Below, one piece after another: positions 49,397 through 58,513 of a DNA stretch of 64,000 nt. The position numbers and the translations under genes are program-made. Position 1 is the first letter of the stretch. Every line of letters starts with the position of its first letter. The DNA is from Microbacterium terregens (GTDB lineage: Bacteria; Actinomycetota; Actinomycetes; Actinomycetales; Microbacteriaceae), in contig NZ_BAAAWH010000001.1 of NCBI RefSeq assembly GCF_039534975.1, positions 2,728,001-2,792,000 on the forward strand, in the 5' to 3' direction. The notes below the pieces were generated by a model. That model was given only the letters and a program-made list of their open reading frames with translations, was not told the DNA's origin and made no database searches.

Positions 49397-50305
49397 TCAG
49401 CTGGTCGGGTCGTACTCCTCCTGCATAATGAGCGCCCTGACCATCTGCAGTTCTGCCCCGGCATCCATTGGCTTTCCGGCGAGTTCGTCAAGCAATCCTT
49501 GCAACGGCCAGGTTGTGAGGCTGCCGTACCGTGCCGCGTAGATGCCAAGGCTTGCGACATCACCGTACTGTTCGATGTGCTCGGTGCTCAGCAGGCCGTA
49601 GCACACCAGCTGGTAGATGGTTTTGGTCGGCGGAAGGTAGCTGAACCGCCCGACGGAATTAGCGGTGCCGCGGTCGGCTTTCAAGTCCAGGAGCACGCCG
49701 CCGGCGATGACGTCGCCCTGGGCTTGCACGTAGTCGGTGCCGAGCCACGGCTGAAAGTGGGCGGGCGCTTTCAGGTGCGGGTAAAGCTCGATGGTCGCGA
49801 TCTCGTCGAGCATTCGCAGCTCGGAGATGCCGGCGGCGGGGATCAAATCATCGCCCAGCGCGTCGAGAACACCGTCCAGGTCACTCCCGCGCCGCAACAC
49901 CTCTGTTAGAGGGCTAGACATATACGACTGCATCGAGCGGATTGAGCTCACCAACATCCCGAGCACCCACACGCTTCGGTAGAAGTCTGCGTCCGCCGCC
50001 CTGTTCGCCACGCTGGCGTTGGCTTGCGTTGAAGCGAAGTGGGCGAGCGCGGCGTGATTCTTCGTCCACATCATTGACGAGTTGCTCACGGAGTACGGTT
50101 CCGGGTCGACGACAACGTCTGCCATCACGTCGAACGCGGACCCGAGCCCGGAGCCGTCCCTCCCCGTGCCGGGGGTTTGACGGATGTCGCCCGCGGCCGC
50201 CCGAATGCGCTGGCGCATCGGCAGGTGATTCGGAAAAGTCTCGGCCATGTAGCGAGACAGGTGGCTCTTGCTGCTATTCAGCAAGCCCGTCAATGTGGGC
50301 GTCAA
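49397..50305 (-). CDS. Hypothetical protein with PD-(D/E)XK-like motif
   Basis: The 302-residue protein is best started at a TTG at 50305, which follows GAGAGGAG; it then begins MTPTLTGLLNSSKSHLSRYM. A nuclease-like pattern, GDVIAGGVLLDLKAD, has Asp198, Asp207 and Lys209 in the spacing of PD-(D/E)XK cores. Other parts are helical with no known family. It lies 262 bp upstream of the OLD gene on the same strand, so the two could act together. Nuclease activity is inferred only from the motif. Confidence 0.55.
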   Translation of the reverse strand: MTPTLTGLLNSSKSHLSRYMAETFPNHLPMRQRIRAAAGDIRQTPGTGRDGSGLGSAFDVMADVVVDPEPYSVSNSSMMWTKNHAALAHFASTQANASVANRAADADFYRSVWVLGMLVSSIRSMQSYMSSPLTEVLRRGSDLDGVLDALGDDLIPAAGISELRMLDEIATIELYPHLKAPAHFQPWLGTDYVQAQGDVIAGGVLLDLKADRGTANSVGRFSYLPPTKTIYQLVCYGLLSTEHIEQYGDVASLGIYAARYGSLTTWPLQGLLDELAGKPMDAGAELQMVRALIMQEEYDPTS

Positions 50306-50939
50306 GTGGCTCCTCTCGGTGGGGTGTGGGAACCGTACCAGCGGGTGGGGGTTAATCCAGCAATCGCCTCCGGCAGGCGCGAATTTCGAGGGGCCTTCGG
50401 TGCCGCGCAGCAATCGCTCTGATCGACCTCTTCCGGCAGCGATCGGCCGGAAGGGCCCAGGCGGCTGCGCGAAGAGTTGCACGTACCGCGTGGAATACCC
50501 CCGTCAGCACCGCTCCGTAGCGAGCCCAGTCCCATCCGTCACTCAGCTTTCGGCGCAGTTTCATCTGCCGCATCGGGCTAAGTTCGTCACCCGGGGTCGC
50601 TCTCGTTCTGTTGAATAGATCAATCGCGGCTGCGATCGATGGCGAACAACGCCACCGTGACGAAAAGGGTGGCGTTGGTCGTGAGGAATCCGACGAGGAT
50701 GGGGTCCATGAGATCAACCTAGAGTTCGGTGCAGGCATCGCCCGGTCAGAGCAGCAGCCGTGGGGCAAGACAGACATTTCCCGGTGCTCGCAAGCCGGTC
50801 GTCGATCGGCGACCGTGATCAGCGCGATCGTGGCCGCCGACACTCCAGACATGAGGCCGGCAAACGAGGGCTACATTGCTTTCTCGCCCAGCGGATGTCG
50901 AGACCCGATCAGGCTGCGTGTCGGCGGATGTGCGGGTGA
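50306..50939. other. Intergenic stretch with a tiny membrane-peptide frame
   Basis: Apart from the 29-codon frame at 50620-50709 on the minus strand, no gene is convincing. Longer open frames on both strands here have compositions typical of unused GC-rich frames. The stretch probably holds the promoter of the PD-(D/E)XK-like gene and of the GIY-YIG-like gene. Confidence 0.4.
50620..50709 (-). CDS. Putative 29-residue membrane peptide
   Basis: The frame encodes MDPILVGFLTTNATLF-type hydrophobic sequence with one helix (through VTVALFAI) and a charged tail DRSRD. Small hydrophobic peptides with charged ends are typical of type I toxins and of small stress peptides. The ribosome site is weak (AGGTTGATCTC). 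It is listed because the frame is well shaped, but it may be chance. Confidence 0.3.
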   Translation of the reverse strand: MDPILVGFLTTNATLFVTVALFAIDRSRD

Positions 50940-51797
50940 GTGTACGCTCAGCGCGTGAGTGCGATCGAGCATCCCGGGTTTGGAGGCGCGGCGGACATCG
51001 GCGCGCCACTGAGTGAGACTCCGCTCACGCCACGGCAGGAGCTCGAAGCTCTTCTGTTGACGGATAAAGGGCGGCTTGGTGATGTCTTCAACCGTGCTGG
51101 TTTAGAACCCGAGCAAGTTGCCGCGGACCTGAACGTCTCCTCGCCAGCATTCGTCTACAACCAGCGCCGCACTATCGACGCGATACTGGACGGCCGGCCG
51201 GTTCAAGGGCCGGTCTACAGACGCCAAGTGCTCGCGACCCTTCGTACGCAGCAAGCGCGCGGGCGTGGAATCCTCTCTCCCGAAGCAGCTGAGCTACTCG
51301 CCAAGAACCGTGCAGCAGTTGAAGCGGCAGGCGCGGACGAGGATTCAGTACAAGCTGCGGAAGAGGCTGCGGCCGAGGAACGGGAAGCGGGGAACACGCT
51401 CGTCGCGCTGGAGGGAGTGTCGGGGGTGTACGCGTTCTCTTACGGCTGGTACCTGGAGTCCCCACTTGACCCCGGGAGGGGCAACACACTTATCAAGGTG
51501 GGTATGTCCGCGAATGTCGCCGAGCGAGTTCGTCAGCACACCCGATCTGCCAGGGCGCACATACCGGAACCGCTTGCGCTCATTCGCGTCTACGAGGCCG
51601 GGGTTCACGGCGCCGACTATCTCGAGCAAGCGTTTCACGCGCTGCTACACGCTGCGGGACATGACAACCCGCGGCGGACAGGTCGGGAAGTAGGTGTCGA
51701 GTGGTTCCTCACCAACGCAGACTTCCTCGACACGATCGCTCGAACGATCGGCCTCCGGACGATCTACAGCGGTCGAAGCGAGTTCATGCAGTCATAG
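50940..51797 (+). CDS. GIY-YIG/T5orf172-type nuclease-like protein
   Basis: The product is about 285 residues. The N-terminal half is helical (TPRQELEALLLTDKGR, a region like a DNA-binding helix pair, and an Ala/Glu coiled stretch AAVEAAGADEDSVQAAEEAAAEERE). The C-terminal half has VYAFSYGWYLE, LIKVGMSANVAERVRQH and a long helix, the layout of T5orf172/MUG113 GIY-YIG nucleases (Y...K-G-x-S...R). A catalytic Glu probably lies in YLEQAFH. A GTG at 50955 is an alternative start. It may cleave DNA in defence or element mobility. Confidence 0.65.
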   Translation: MYAQRVSAIEHPGFGGAADIGAPLSETPLTPRQELEALLLTDKGRLGDVFNRAGLEPEQVAADLNVSSPAFVYNQRRTIDAILDGRPVQGPVYRRQVLATLRTQQARGRGILSPEAAELLAKNRAAVEAAGADEDSVQAAEEAAAEEREAGNTLVALEGVSGVYAFSYGWYLESPLDPGRGNTLIKVGMSANVAERVRQHTRSARAHIPEPLALIRVYEAGVHGADYLEQAFHALLHAAGHDNPRRTGREVGVEWFLTNADFLDTIARTIGLRTIYSGRSEFMQS

Positions 51798-52103
51798 TTG
51801 CCTGGATCTCGAAGTCAATGCGGTACGAATGGTGCGCTTAGCTCGGTCGGCAGAGCGCGCGCCGCATGCCAAGAGCTTGACCTCAGTCGAGGTGTGACGG
51901 GGCTCCCGTGATTCTTCTCCCACCAGCTCGCGAGAAGCGTACGGTGCTTGACGATGAGCGCTTTCGTTCTCCTGAGCTGCTTGCGGCTTGCCCGAAGTGG
52001 AAGCTCGCCGACGGTTTAGCCAGTCTCGAGGTCGGTCTTCAAGAACTGGCTAGCTGGCTCAGCCTCCTTCAGAATGTGTGAACGATAATCGGATTTCCTG
52101 GCT
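51798..52103. other. Intergenic stretch with a tRNA D-arm-like segment
   Basis: The stretch 51831-51858 reads like the acceptor 5' strand and D-arm of a tRNA (TTAGCTCGGTCGGCAGAGCG), but no anticodon arm, T-arm or acceptor 3' strand follows. It could be a chance match or a tRNA fragment left by an integrative element. Nothing else is recognised. Confidence 0.3.
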
Positions 52104-52256
52104 GTGACCATGAAGGATGCCGCGAAGCTCGTCGGCGTCGACTACCGCACCATCAAGCAGGGCATCGAGGCTGGAACGATCCCGACCGTCGAGCTGGGGC
52201 CGCGGCGGATGATTCCCCGGGCCGGTTTGCTGCGGGCGTTCGGCGTCGAGGTCTGA
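52104..52256 (+). CDS. Excisionase-like small DNA-binding protein, copy 2
   Basis: A 50-codon frame (GTG 52104 or ATG 52110) encodes MKDAAKLVGVDYRTIKQGIEAG and then IPTVELGPRRMIPRAGLLRAFG. It differs from the protein at 43236 at only a few residues but lacks its first ~10 residues: a stop occurs at 52086. No good ribosome site is visible. It is either a short functional paralogue or a decapitated duplicate from a second related element. Confidence 0.65.
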   Translation: MTMKDAAKLVGVDYRTIKQGIEAGTIPTVELGPRRMIPRAGLLRAFGVEV

Positions 52257-52757
52257 TCACACATCGCTCGTTATGGTGTCCGGCTCGCGAGGCGGCGGTA
52301 TCCCCGACGATCCTTAAGAAGGCCTCGAGCCGATGAGGAAACGGCTTTGGGCAGGGTCGAGCACTCAACGGAACAGACGGGCTACGGTTACCGCGGGAAC
52401 ATCGATGCGTTGAGCAGCACCACGATCGCCCGCGTTCGACGCCGTTGCCTGGCGGAGGTGACGCTCCCGGCGAGTCCGGGTGTCTCCTCCAATCCGCTGA
52501 GGGATTGACGGATTGCCCAATGTTGCCGGCTCGAGTGCTGCCGCGACCGGTTGAAGCTACCTCAGCGAGCGAGGCCCGCGAACCTTGCTCAAGTGGCCGG
52601 CTCACAGACGGCCGCCTAACGGATTGCGAGCGGCCCGAGCTATCCCGCTTGCGCCGTGACTCCCCTTTTATAACCGCGCTGGCAAAGTGGACCTATGCGA
52701 TGAACGGCTTGTCTGCCAACCTGGCCCCATTGGAGTGGGGAATTGAGGGGGCCAGAA
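52257..52757. other. Intergenic stretch without recognisable gene
   Basis: About 500 bp with no convincing coding sequence, hairpin or repeat. Open frames on both strands look like chance frames. A promoter for the downstream membrane protein gene is expected near its right end. Confidence 0.4.
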
Positions 52758-53666
52758 GTGAAAGCAGAGCAGGTTGCCACGCTTGTCGTATTGATTGCCG
52801 GAATCGTCATCGTTGTCGCGCTCGTTGCGACCCTCGTGTTCGTCATCTCAAAGAGGCGGACGGAGGGTCTACGAATCGAAGGATTGGCGCCGGCCGAGCG
52901 CGCGGCGCACGACGCGGCGGTCGCGGCGGCAGCGCGGTTCAAAGAGGCGCAACGCGAACTGACTCTCGCTCGCAAAGAGTACGACCAGAGCGTGAAAGCC
53001 GCTGAGAAGGCGTTGTCACGAGGGCAGAAGGAGCATCAAGCCGCCATAAAGTCCGCCCAGCGAACTCTCGCCGACGCACACGCCATCGGCGCCCGTTCGA
53101 TTGGCGTAGTTGCTGGTCGTGAAGGCCGAATCTCGGCAACCGAAACGACGGTCACCGTGCCACAGGGCGTCTTCCCCATTGACGGGGTGACGGCTTCAGT
53201 CGACACCGCCGGCAATTTCGCGACTAGTAGCCGGACAACCGTGACACGAGTAGCCGCAGGCGCCGTGGTTTTCGGGCCGGTCGGCGCGCTGGTCGGTGCT
53301 ACTGCGAAGAAGACCAAAGCCCACGACCTTCGCGAGCTCTATCTATTGGTTGAGGGCCCAGGATTCGCCGCCGTCGTGACATGTAACCCGGACCACGGGT
53401 CGCAGGTCCGCCAGTTCGCTGCTGCCGTGAACTCAGCAGCACCCAATGTGAACGCGGTTCTCGCCTACCGAGCGCAATCGGTCGCGGTTGCGGAAGTCCA
53501 GTTGAAGACGGTTACCGCTGACACCACAACTCCGGACCGACTCAGCGCCGAATTGGCTACGGTGAGGCACCAAACACTGCGGATCCGAGCCGCCGAGCAA
53601 AGACTGGCTCTGGAGTCGCCGACGCTTTCGTCAGAAGTGCCCCCGGAAGGACTCGAACACGAGTGA
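52758..53666 (+). CDS. Membrane-anchored coiled-coil protein
   Basis: The 302-residue protein has one N-terminal helix (VATLVVLIAGIVIVVALVATLVFVI), an Ala/Glu/Lys coiled coil (AERAAHDAAVAAAARFKEAQRELTLARKEYD...), and a C-terminal domain of beta strands (GVVAGREGRISATETTVTVPQG, LYLLVEGPGFAAVVTCN) with a Gly-rich hydrophobic hairpin (GAVVFGPVGALVGATAKK). GTG at 52758 follows GAGGGGG. No known family. Confidence 0.6.
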   Translation: MKAEQVATLVVLIAGIVIVVALVATLVFVISKRRTEGLRIEGLAPAERAAHDAAVAAAARFKEAQRELTLARKEYDQSVKAAEKALSRGQKEHQAAIKSAQRTLADAHAIGARSIGVVAGREGRISATETTVTVPQGVFPIDGVTASVDTAGNFATSSRTTVTRVAAGAVVFGPVGALVGATAKKTKAHDLRELYLLVEGPGFAAVVTCNPDHGSQVRQFAAAVNSAAPNVNAVLAYRAQSVAVAEVQLKTVTADTTTPDRLSAELATVRHQTLRIRAAEQRLALESPTLSSEVPPEGLEHE

Positions 53667-53957
53667 GCAAAATGGCTCAATCCAGCTTGTACCTGCAAAC
53701 CACGGGATCATGCGGTAGCACGAGCAGTCGGGCAACATCGCCCAACCGCTGAAAGCGGGTCTCGACGAACGGTTCGCGGCCCCAACTGCGGGCAACAACC
53801 CCCGGAATCGTGCGCGTCGGAGGTTGCCCCCCTCCCGCGACGCCAAAACCGCAATCCGATGATTGTCTCGCCCAGCGACAGCTAACCGGCGCGCGCCTCT
53901 CCGATATCCAACGGCCTGGATTCGGTAGTGCACTCGGCGACCGATACGGTTCGTAAC

Positions 53958-54752
53958 ATGAGCGAACGCACCCCGGGCTGGTATCCGAACCCCGACCCCA
54001 ACGGAGGCATTCGCTGGTGGAACGGGAGCGAGTGGACGGAGAATCAGCCGACTCAGACAGCACCGGTCGGCCAATTCTCAATTCCGGGAGAACCACTTAA
54101 CGCGGTCGATCCGAAGTCGAGGCGGAGACTGGTGATCGCGAGCATCGCTGTGGGCGGAGTTCTTCTGGTTGGCGCGGGCATCGCTGTCGGAGCATCGCTT
54201 CTTGCGGGTGACAATGGTGCGCTCACAGCAGCAACTCCGTCGGCGAGCAGAGAATCCGTTGAGCGGACAACACCGGCCGCCGCCCCGCCGCGACCGACAC
54301 CCGAAGCGCCGCCCGCACCAACTCTTATCGCTGTCGGGCAAACTCTCGAGAGCCAGAACTTTCACCTGACCGTGAATAGCGCCCAGGTACTCGAACGAAT
54401 CGAGACGACCGACGGCGCGCCGCTGACTCCGGCAGCTGGAACGCAGCTCGTCCTGGTCAAGACGACGTACACGGTCACGGGCCCGAACGCTGTGGACCTG
54501 ACGTGCGGGAACTATGACACGTTTATCCGCGGTTACGACAGCGACGGTGGGCAGATGGCCGAGACGTTCGAGACTCCTCGCATCCCCGGAAATCAGCCAT
54601 GCAACGAGAAGATCGTGACCGGACAGACTGCGGAATGGAATTTCGCCTACCAGATGACCGCGGGCCGGCAGCCGGGGGCGCTCGTCGTCATCGACACGAA
54701 CTTCTACGGCGCAAATGCATGGGGCGAAGAGCAGTTGCTGTCGCTGCGATAG
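53958..54752 (+). CDS. DUF2510/DUF4352 membrane-anchored protein
   Basis: The 264-residue protein has an N-terminal DUF2510 motif (PGWYPNPDPNGGIRWWNGSEWTE), a helix (LVIASIAVGGVLLVGAGIAVGASLL) at about 58-78, a Pro/Thr linker, and a DUF4352-type immunoglobulin-like domain (FHLTVNSAQVLERI, QLVLVKTTYTVTG) with a cysteine pair (TCGN, PCNEK). Such proteins are surface-exposed in actinobacteria and often linked to mobile elements or secretion loci. Function unknown. Confidence 0.75.
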   Translation: MSERTPGWYPNPDPNGGIRWWNGSEWTENQPTQTAPVGQFSIPGEPLNAVDPKSRRRLVIASIAVGGVLLVGAGIAVGASLLAGDNGALTAATPSASRESVERTTPAAAPPRPTPEAPPAPTLIAVGQTLESQNFHLTVNSAQVLERIETTDGAPLTPAAGTQLVLVKTTYTVTGPNAVDLTCGNYDTFIRGYDSDGGQMAETFETPRIPGNQPCNEKIVTGQTAEWNFAYQMTAGRQPGALVVIDTNFYGANAWGEEQLLSLR

Positions 54753-55070
54753 CTCCCCTCAGCCCCATCGCGATCAGCGACAGGGACTAGTCGCCCGGTG
54801 CCAAATCACCAACCGAAGAACGAGAGAGATCCTCACAGTCCGCGTGCATTTTGCCCCACGGGGGCTTCCGCGGCCCTACCAGGGCCGAGTCCGAACGGAC
54901 GGCCTGTCGACATCGAGCGGACCCCGTTTGTCCTGTCCCGCCAACACGCGAGCATACGCGATCACCACCTCTGCAAGTCCGACCGATACCGGTTCGCTTT
55001 CGGTCGGATGACCGGCCCGAGCGGCTACCGGCCGAGCACGTGCCCGCTGATCGCCGCCAAACGAGCGTCG
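54753..55070. other. Intergenic stretch between opposed genes
   Basis: About 320 bp between the DUF2510 protein stop and the relaxase stop. No coding sequence, repeat or clear terminator hairpin is recognised. Confidence 0.4.
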
Positions 55071-57815
55071 CTACATCCCCATCCCACGCCCCGCAGTCGG
55101 CGCCCCAACTACCGGCCCGGTCGCCATGGCCGCCAAGTCCCGCGCCCGTGCCGCACGCCGCATCTCCACGTAAGCCGCTCGCACAGCATCCTGCATCGTC
55201 AACTCCGGCGTGCCGCGCTGCATCGACTCGGCGAGACACTCGCGGGCGGCGGCGTCCGTCCGCGCAATCACGATCGCGATGTTGCGCACCCGTCCGCGTG
55301 TGAGGCCGACGTACAGGCCCGCCGCGTCCACATCCGGCCCGACCACGGAGGCATCGGCGGTGTCCCCCTGCACGCCATGCACCGTCGAGGCGTAGGCGAG
55401 CTGCAGGTGCTCCCGTGCATATTCGGCAGATACTCGCCGCAACTCGCCGCTGTCGCCAACCGACACAAGATCGACAAACTCCCCGCGGATGCCGCGCACG
55501 ATCCACTGTGCACGATTCTCGACTCCCGTGAGCCGGTCGTTGCGGCGAGTCTGGACTGTGTCACCGACGAGGATGCGCTGCTCCCCCATTCCCCACGCGA
55601 CCACGCCGGGATCCAGCTCGCCGCGATCGACTCGCCGCTGCTGGATCGCGTCGTTGATGGCATCCGCCTCTGCGTTGGTACCGGAGACCAGCGTCACCCG
55701 CTTGCCATGCGCGTGCCACTCGAAGTAGGCGTCGATCATCCGCTCACGCGCCGCTTCGTGATGATCGACCCGCTCGACGTGGCCGCCTTCCGCCAGTTCA
55801 CTCGCAACCGCCAATGCATGCTCGCGATCACTCGCGTCGCGCAGCCGCAAGGTAAGCACCGCGTACTCCGGATCGCGGAACCGATGCACCGTATCGAGCT
55901 CAACCGACGCATTCGCGTGCCGGACCGCTGACCCCATCGCGCCCGCATGCCCGACCGGCATCGCCTGGTGCGGGTCACCGACGAACGCGAGCCCTACCCC
56001 CTGTTCGATCGCGAGGTCGACGAGGGCGTTCGCGGTCTGCAGATCGATCATGCCCGCTTCATCGACCACGATCCGATCGCGAGAACGCAGCACGTACTGC
56101 GTGGGCCCGCCATATGTGACACCCGTGCTGGGGTCGATCTCCCCCACACACAGTCGTGTCCACACCTTTGCACCGGCCTGATCGGCACCCCACCGGTAGC
56201 CGTGGTCTGCAAGCAGTGCATGAATACTGGATGCCGCAGCCCCGACTTCGCGAGACGCCACCGACGCCGCTTTCCGGGTCGGAGCCACGACGAGCATCCG
56301 CCGCCGTTGTGCCCCGAGCGCTGCGAACGCGGCACGCAGCATGGTCGTCTTGCCTGTGCCAGCGGGGCCGGTGACCGTGACGAGCCCGTCGGTCCCAGCG
56401 ATCGCGCACGCGGCGACGCTTTGCGAAGCATCCAGTGTCGAGATGTCTTCGTTCGGCGCGAAGCGATGCAACTCGTTTGGCAGGAGTGAGCGCCCCGGCC
56501 GGGCGAGCGCGTCAAGGCGTCCGGCGAGGCGCACCTTCGCGCGCACTGTCTCGGTGGCCATGAAGGCCTTCACGTGCGCCGGCGGAACCTCCGCAACGAG
56601 CCGATAGACACCGTTCGCGGCGCGTGTTGTGATCTTGACGATCACGTCGTCGAGCTGGTTGCGCTCCGCAACGATGCCCGTTCGCGAGAGTGCACGGATT
56701 GCGCCGGCGCGGATGTCGAAGCTGCTGAATCGCCCGCCACACGGTGTGGACCGTTCGTCCGCATCCACGATCGCCGCAGCTGCGAGCAGATCCAGATCGA
56801 GGGCGGGCCGGTCTGTCGCAGCGATGGCAATCGGTGCACGCGCGGTGATGAGGCTCGGATCGATCACCGCGATCTCGTCACGGACGCGCGACTCCCACGA
56901 CGTCTCGTCGAGGTCGGCCGGCTTGTTCGGTCGCGCAACCGCCCATGCGCGCCGGTCGATCTGATGGAGGACGTCTACGCTCGGCGCCGATCCCCCGTGC
57001 GCCGCCGCCCACTCGGCGATCAGGCGCGCTCGGTTGACCTCGATCTGCGCCGACCGACGTGAGAGCGGGCGGACGGCGCCGGCGAGTTCGGCGATCTCGC
57101 CCGAGTCGTCGAGTCTGTACCCGTGGCGCGCAAGCGCGGCGATCCACCCGGGATCTGTGCGGGCGGCGAGCTCCCCCTCGGCGTTGACGACGGTATGCAG
57201 CTTCATCGCGACACGCGAGTCGAGATTCGACCACTTGCCGTCCGCGCCGAGCACCTTGATGTTCAGCCAGAGGTGGCGGTGGATGTGCGGGTCGAGCGCC
57301 CGCGAGCGGCGGTGCTGCAGCTCGACGACCTCAATGCGCGTGACCTCCTCGCGGACGAGCCCACCATGCCCACGCCGCGCGTTGAGCTCGGTCTGCCATG
57401 TGAGCAGGATGCGCTCACGCAACCGATCCTGGAGCGCTTCGAACTCGGCAGCGAGTGCCGGATGCAGCAGCGCGGCAATACTGTACGACTTCGGGTGGTT
57501 GAGGGTCCCGTCGAGCAGCAGGTCGGCGTCGGGACTCAGCCGCTGGTGGCCGCGCTCCTGCCCCGTGATCGGGTCGTGCCCGGCGAGCCAAACACGAAGT
57601 CCCCCGGCTGTGAGTTCGTCGGAGGTGATGACGCCGTTCTCGACGATGAACCGAGAGACGGTTGAATCGGATGCTGCGCCATACGCCTCGAGCGCCTCGG
57701 CGCCCATCGAGTGGGGCATGTGGGCGTCGCACGTGCCCTCGAGAGCGTACGAGATCGCGTGCCCAACCCCGCGGGATTCGACACCCCTCTTCCATCGCTC
57801 CAGACCTCCGCGCAT
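55071..57815 (-). CDS. MobF-type relaxase-helicase (TraI/TrwC-like)
   Basis: The 914-residue protein has the relaxase metal site PHIHRHLWLN with His177, His179 and His181, preceded by KSYSIAALLHP, and then a RecD-like SF1 helicase with Walker A GPAGTGKTT near residue 485 and Walker B IVVDEAGMIDL. It would nick a plasmid or integrative element at oriT and unwind DNA for conjugative transfer. No coupling protein (TraD-type) or type IV secretion gene is in the window, so the element is mobilisable only or continues elsewhere. The N-terminal catalytic tyrosine is not clear in the present start. Confidence 0.88.
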   Translation of the reverse strand: MRGGLERWKRGVESRGVGHAISYALEGTCDAHMPHSMGAEALEAYGAASDSTVSRFIVENGVITSDELTAGGLRVWLAGHDPITGQERGHQRLSPDADLLLDGTLNHPKSYSIAALLHPALAAEFEALQDRLRERILLTWQTELNARRGHGGLVREEVTRIEVVELQHRRSRALDPHIHRHLWLNIKVLGADGKWSNLDSRVAMKLHTVVNAEGELAARTDPGWIAALARHGYRLDDSGEIAELAGAVRPLSRRSAQIEVNRARLIAEWAAAHGGSAPSVDVLHQIDRRAWAVARPNKPADLDETSWESRVRDEIAVIDPSLITARAPIAIAATDRPALDLDLLAAAAIVDADERSTPCGGRFSSFDIRAGAIRALSRTGIVAERNQLDDVIVKITTRAANGVYRLVAEVPPAHVKAFMATETVRAKVRLAGRLDALARPGRSLLPNELHRFAPNEDISTLDASQSVAACAIAGTDGLVTVTGPAGTGKTTMLRAAFAALGAQRRRMLVVAPTRKAASVASREVGAAASSIHALLADHGYRWGADQAGAKVWTRLCVGEIDPSTGVTYGGPTQYVLRSRDRIVVDEAGMIDLQTANALVDLAIEQGVGLAFVGDPHQAMPVGHAGAMGSAVRHANASVELDTVHRFRDPEYAVLTLRLRDASDREHALAVASELAEGGHVERVDHHEAARERMIDAYFEWHAHGKRVTLVSGTNAEADAINDAIQQRRVDRGELDPGVVAWGMGEQRILVGDTVQTRRNDRLTGVENRAQWIVRGIRGEFVDLVSVGDSGELRRVSAEYAREHLQLAYASTVHGVQGDTADASVVGPDVDAAGLYVGLTRGRVRNIAIVIARTDAAARECLAESMQRGTPELTMQDAVRAAYVEMRRAARARDLAAMATGPVVGAPTAGRGMGM

Positions 57816-58513
57816 GGCGCCACAGTAGGCTAGGTTTTGGCGGTTATCCAGGGCTTTTTCTGCGTTGAAGGTATCTGTAGCAAAGCGGTTTCAAAAGGCG
57901 TCGTCCACCGTTGGTGCCTGCGTGCATTGCTCTTGTTCTCTTCGTCTTCGGTCTTCGGTCTTCGGTCTTCGGTCTTCGGTCTTCGACCTTCGTTCTCCGT
58001 TCTCCGTTCTTCGTTCTTCGTTCTTCGTTCTGGATCTTGAGCATTGAGGTTTCCTGATCCATTGGTCGTCGATCCCTTCGTTCCCGATGTAGCCGTAGCG
58101 TGAAGCCTCCGATGCCACGGGGCGCGCCCTAGTGACACGCTTGAGCACGCGCGCATCGAGTCCCCGCGACCTCGCCATTCAACTGGTGCCAGGTCTCGAC
58201 GAGATGGGCTGGTGGTGCCGTCACCGCGTGTCCTGTCCGTGATCAGTGGTAGTCCGCGTCGCAGAGTTCGCCTGGAATCCACACAATGAGAAGCCTCATT
58301 TCCTCTCGGGATGGTCGCTATCGCCGTTCCGGGTCTCAATGGTGCACGCATTCCAGCCACGGACCTTCTTCCCTAGGTCGAGCAGGATCTCGTTGTTAGC
58401 CGGTGGTTCTCGGCGCCCAGACGTATGTCGCGCGGCGTTTGCCACCTCGGTTCCCCTACGGTGAGATGCAATACGAACGGGTGTCTGCAAATTGAGCGAT
58501 GCGGGGAGAACAC
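57816..58513. other. Long intergenic stretch holding a heptanucleotide array
   Basis: About 700 bp without a credible gene. It holds a 7-bp tandem repeat array (57946-58029) and, at 58285-58300, a perfect AATGAG-AAGC-CTCATT hairpin. Open frames crossing the repeats encode repetitive peptides such as EDRRPKT on the minus strand, which reflect the DNA repeats. As it lies just upstream of the relaxase it may include oriT, but no nick-site motif was recognised. Confidence 0.4.
57946..58029. repeat. Heptanucleotide tandem array, 12 units
   Basis: Twelve consecutive 7-bp units of the form CTTCGNN or CTCCGNN: five CTTCGGT, one CTTCGAC, one CTTCGTT, two CTCCGTT and three CTTCGTT. The array changes from GGT-type to GTT-type units part-way, as if two blocks expanded in turn. 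Heptameric arrays of this kind are typically unstable through slippage. Confidence 0.9.

Noticed and set aside
51831..51900. Possible tRNA gene
   Set aside because: The 5' acceptor-like strand and D-arm look right, but no anticodon stem, T-arm with TTCGA or 3' acceptor strand follows.
54787..55506. Open frames on both strands overlapping the relaxase 3' end
   Set aside because: They conflict with the relaxase, whose helicase domain continues to 55071, and the translations are low-complexity.
57830..58360. Minus-strand frames encoding repeated EDRRPKT-like peptides
   Set aside because: The peptide repeats reflect the underlying 7-bp DNA array, which reads similarly in all three frames. There is no ribosome site or conserved domain.
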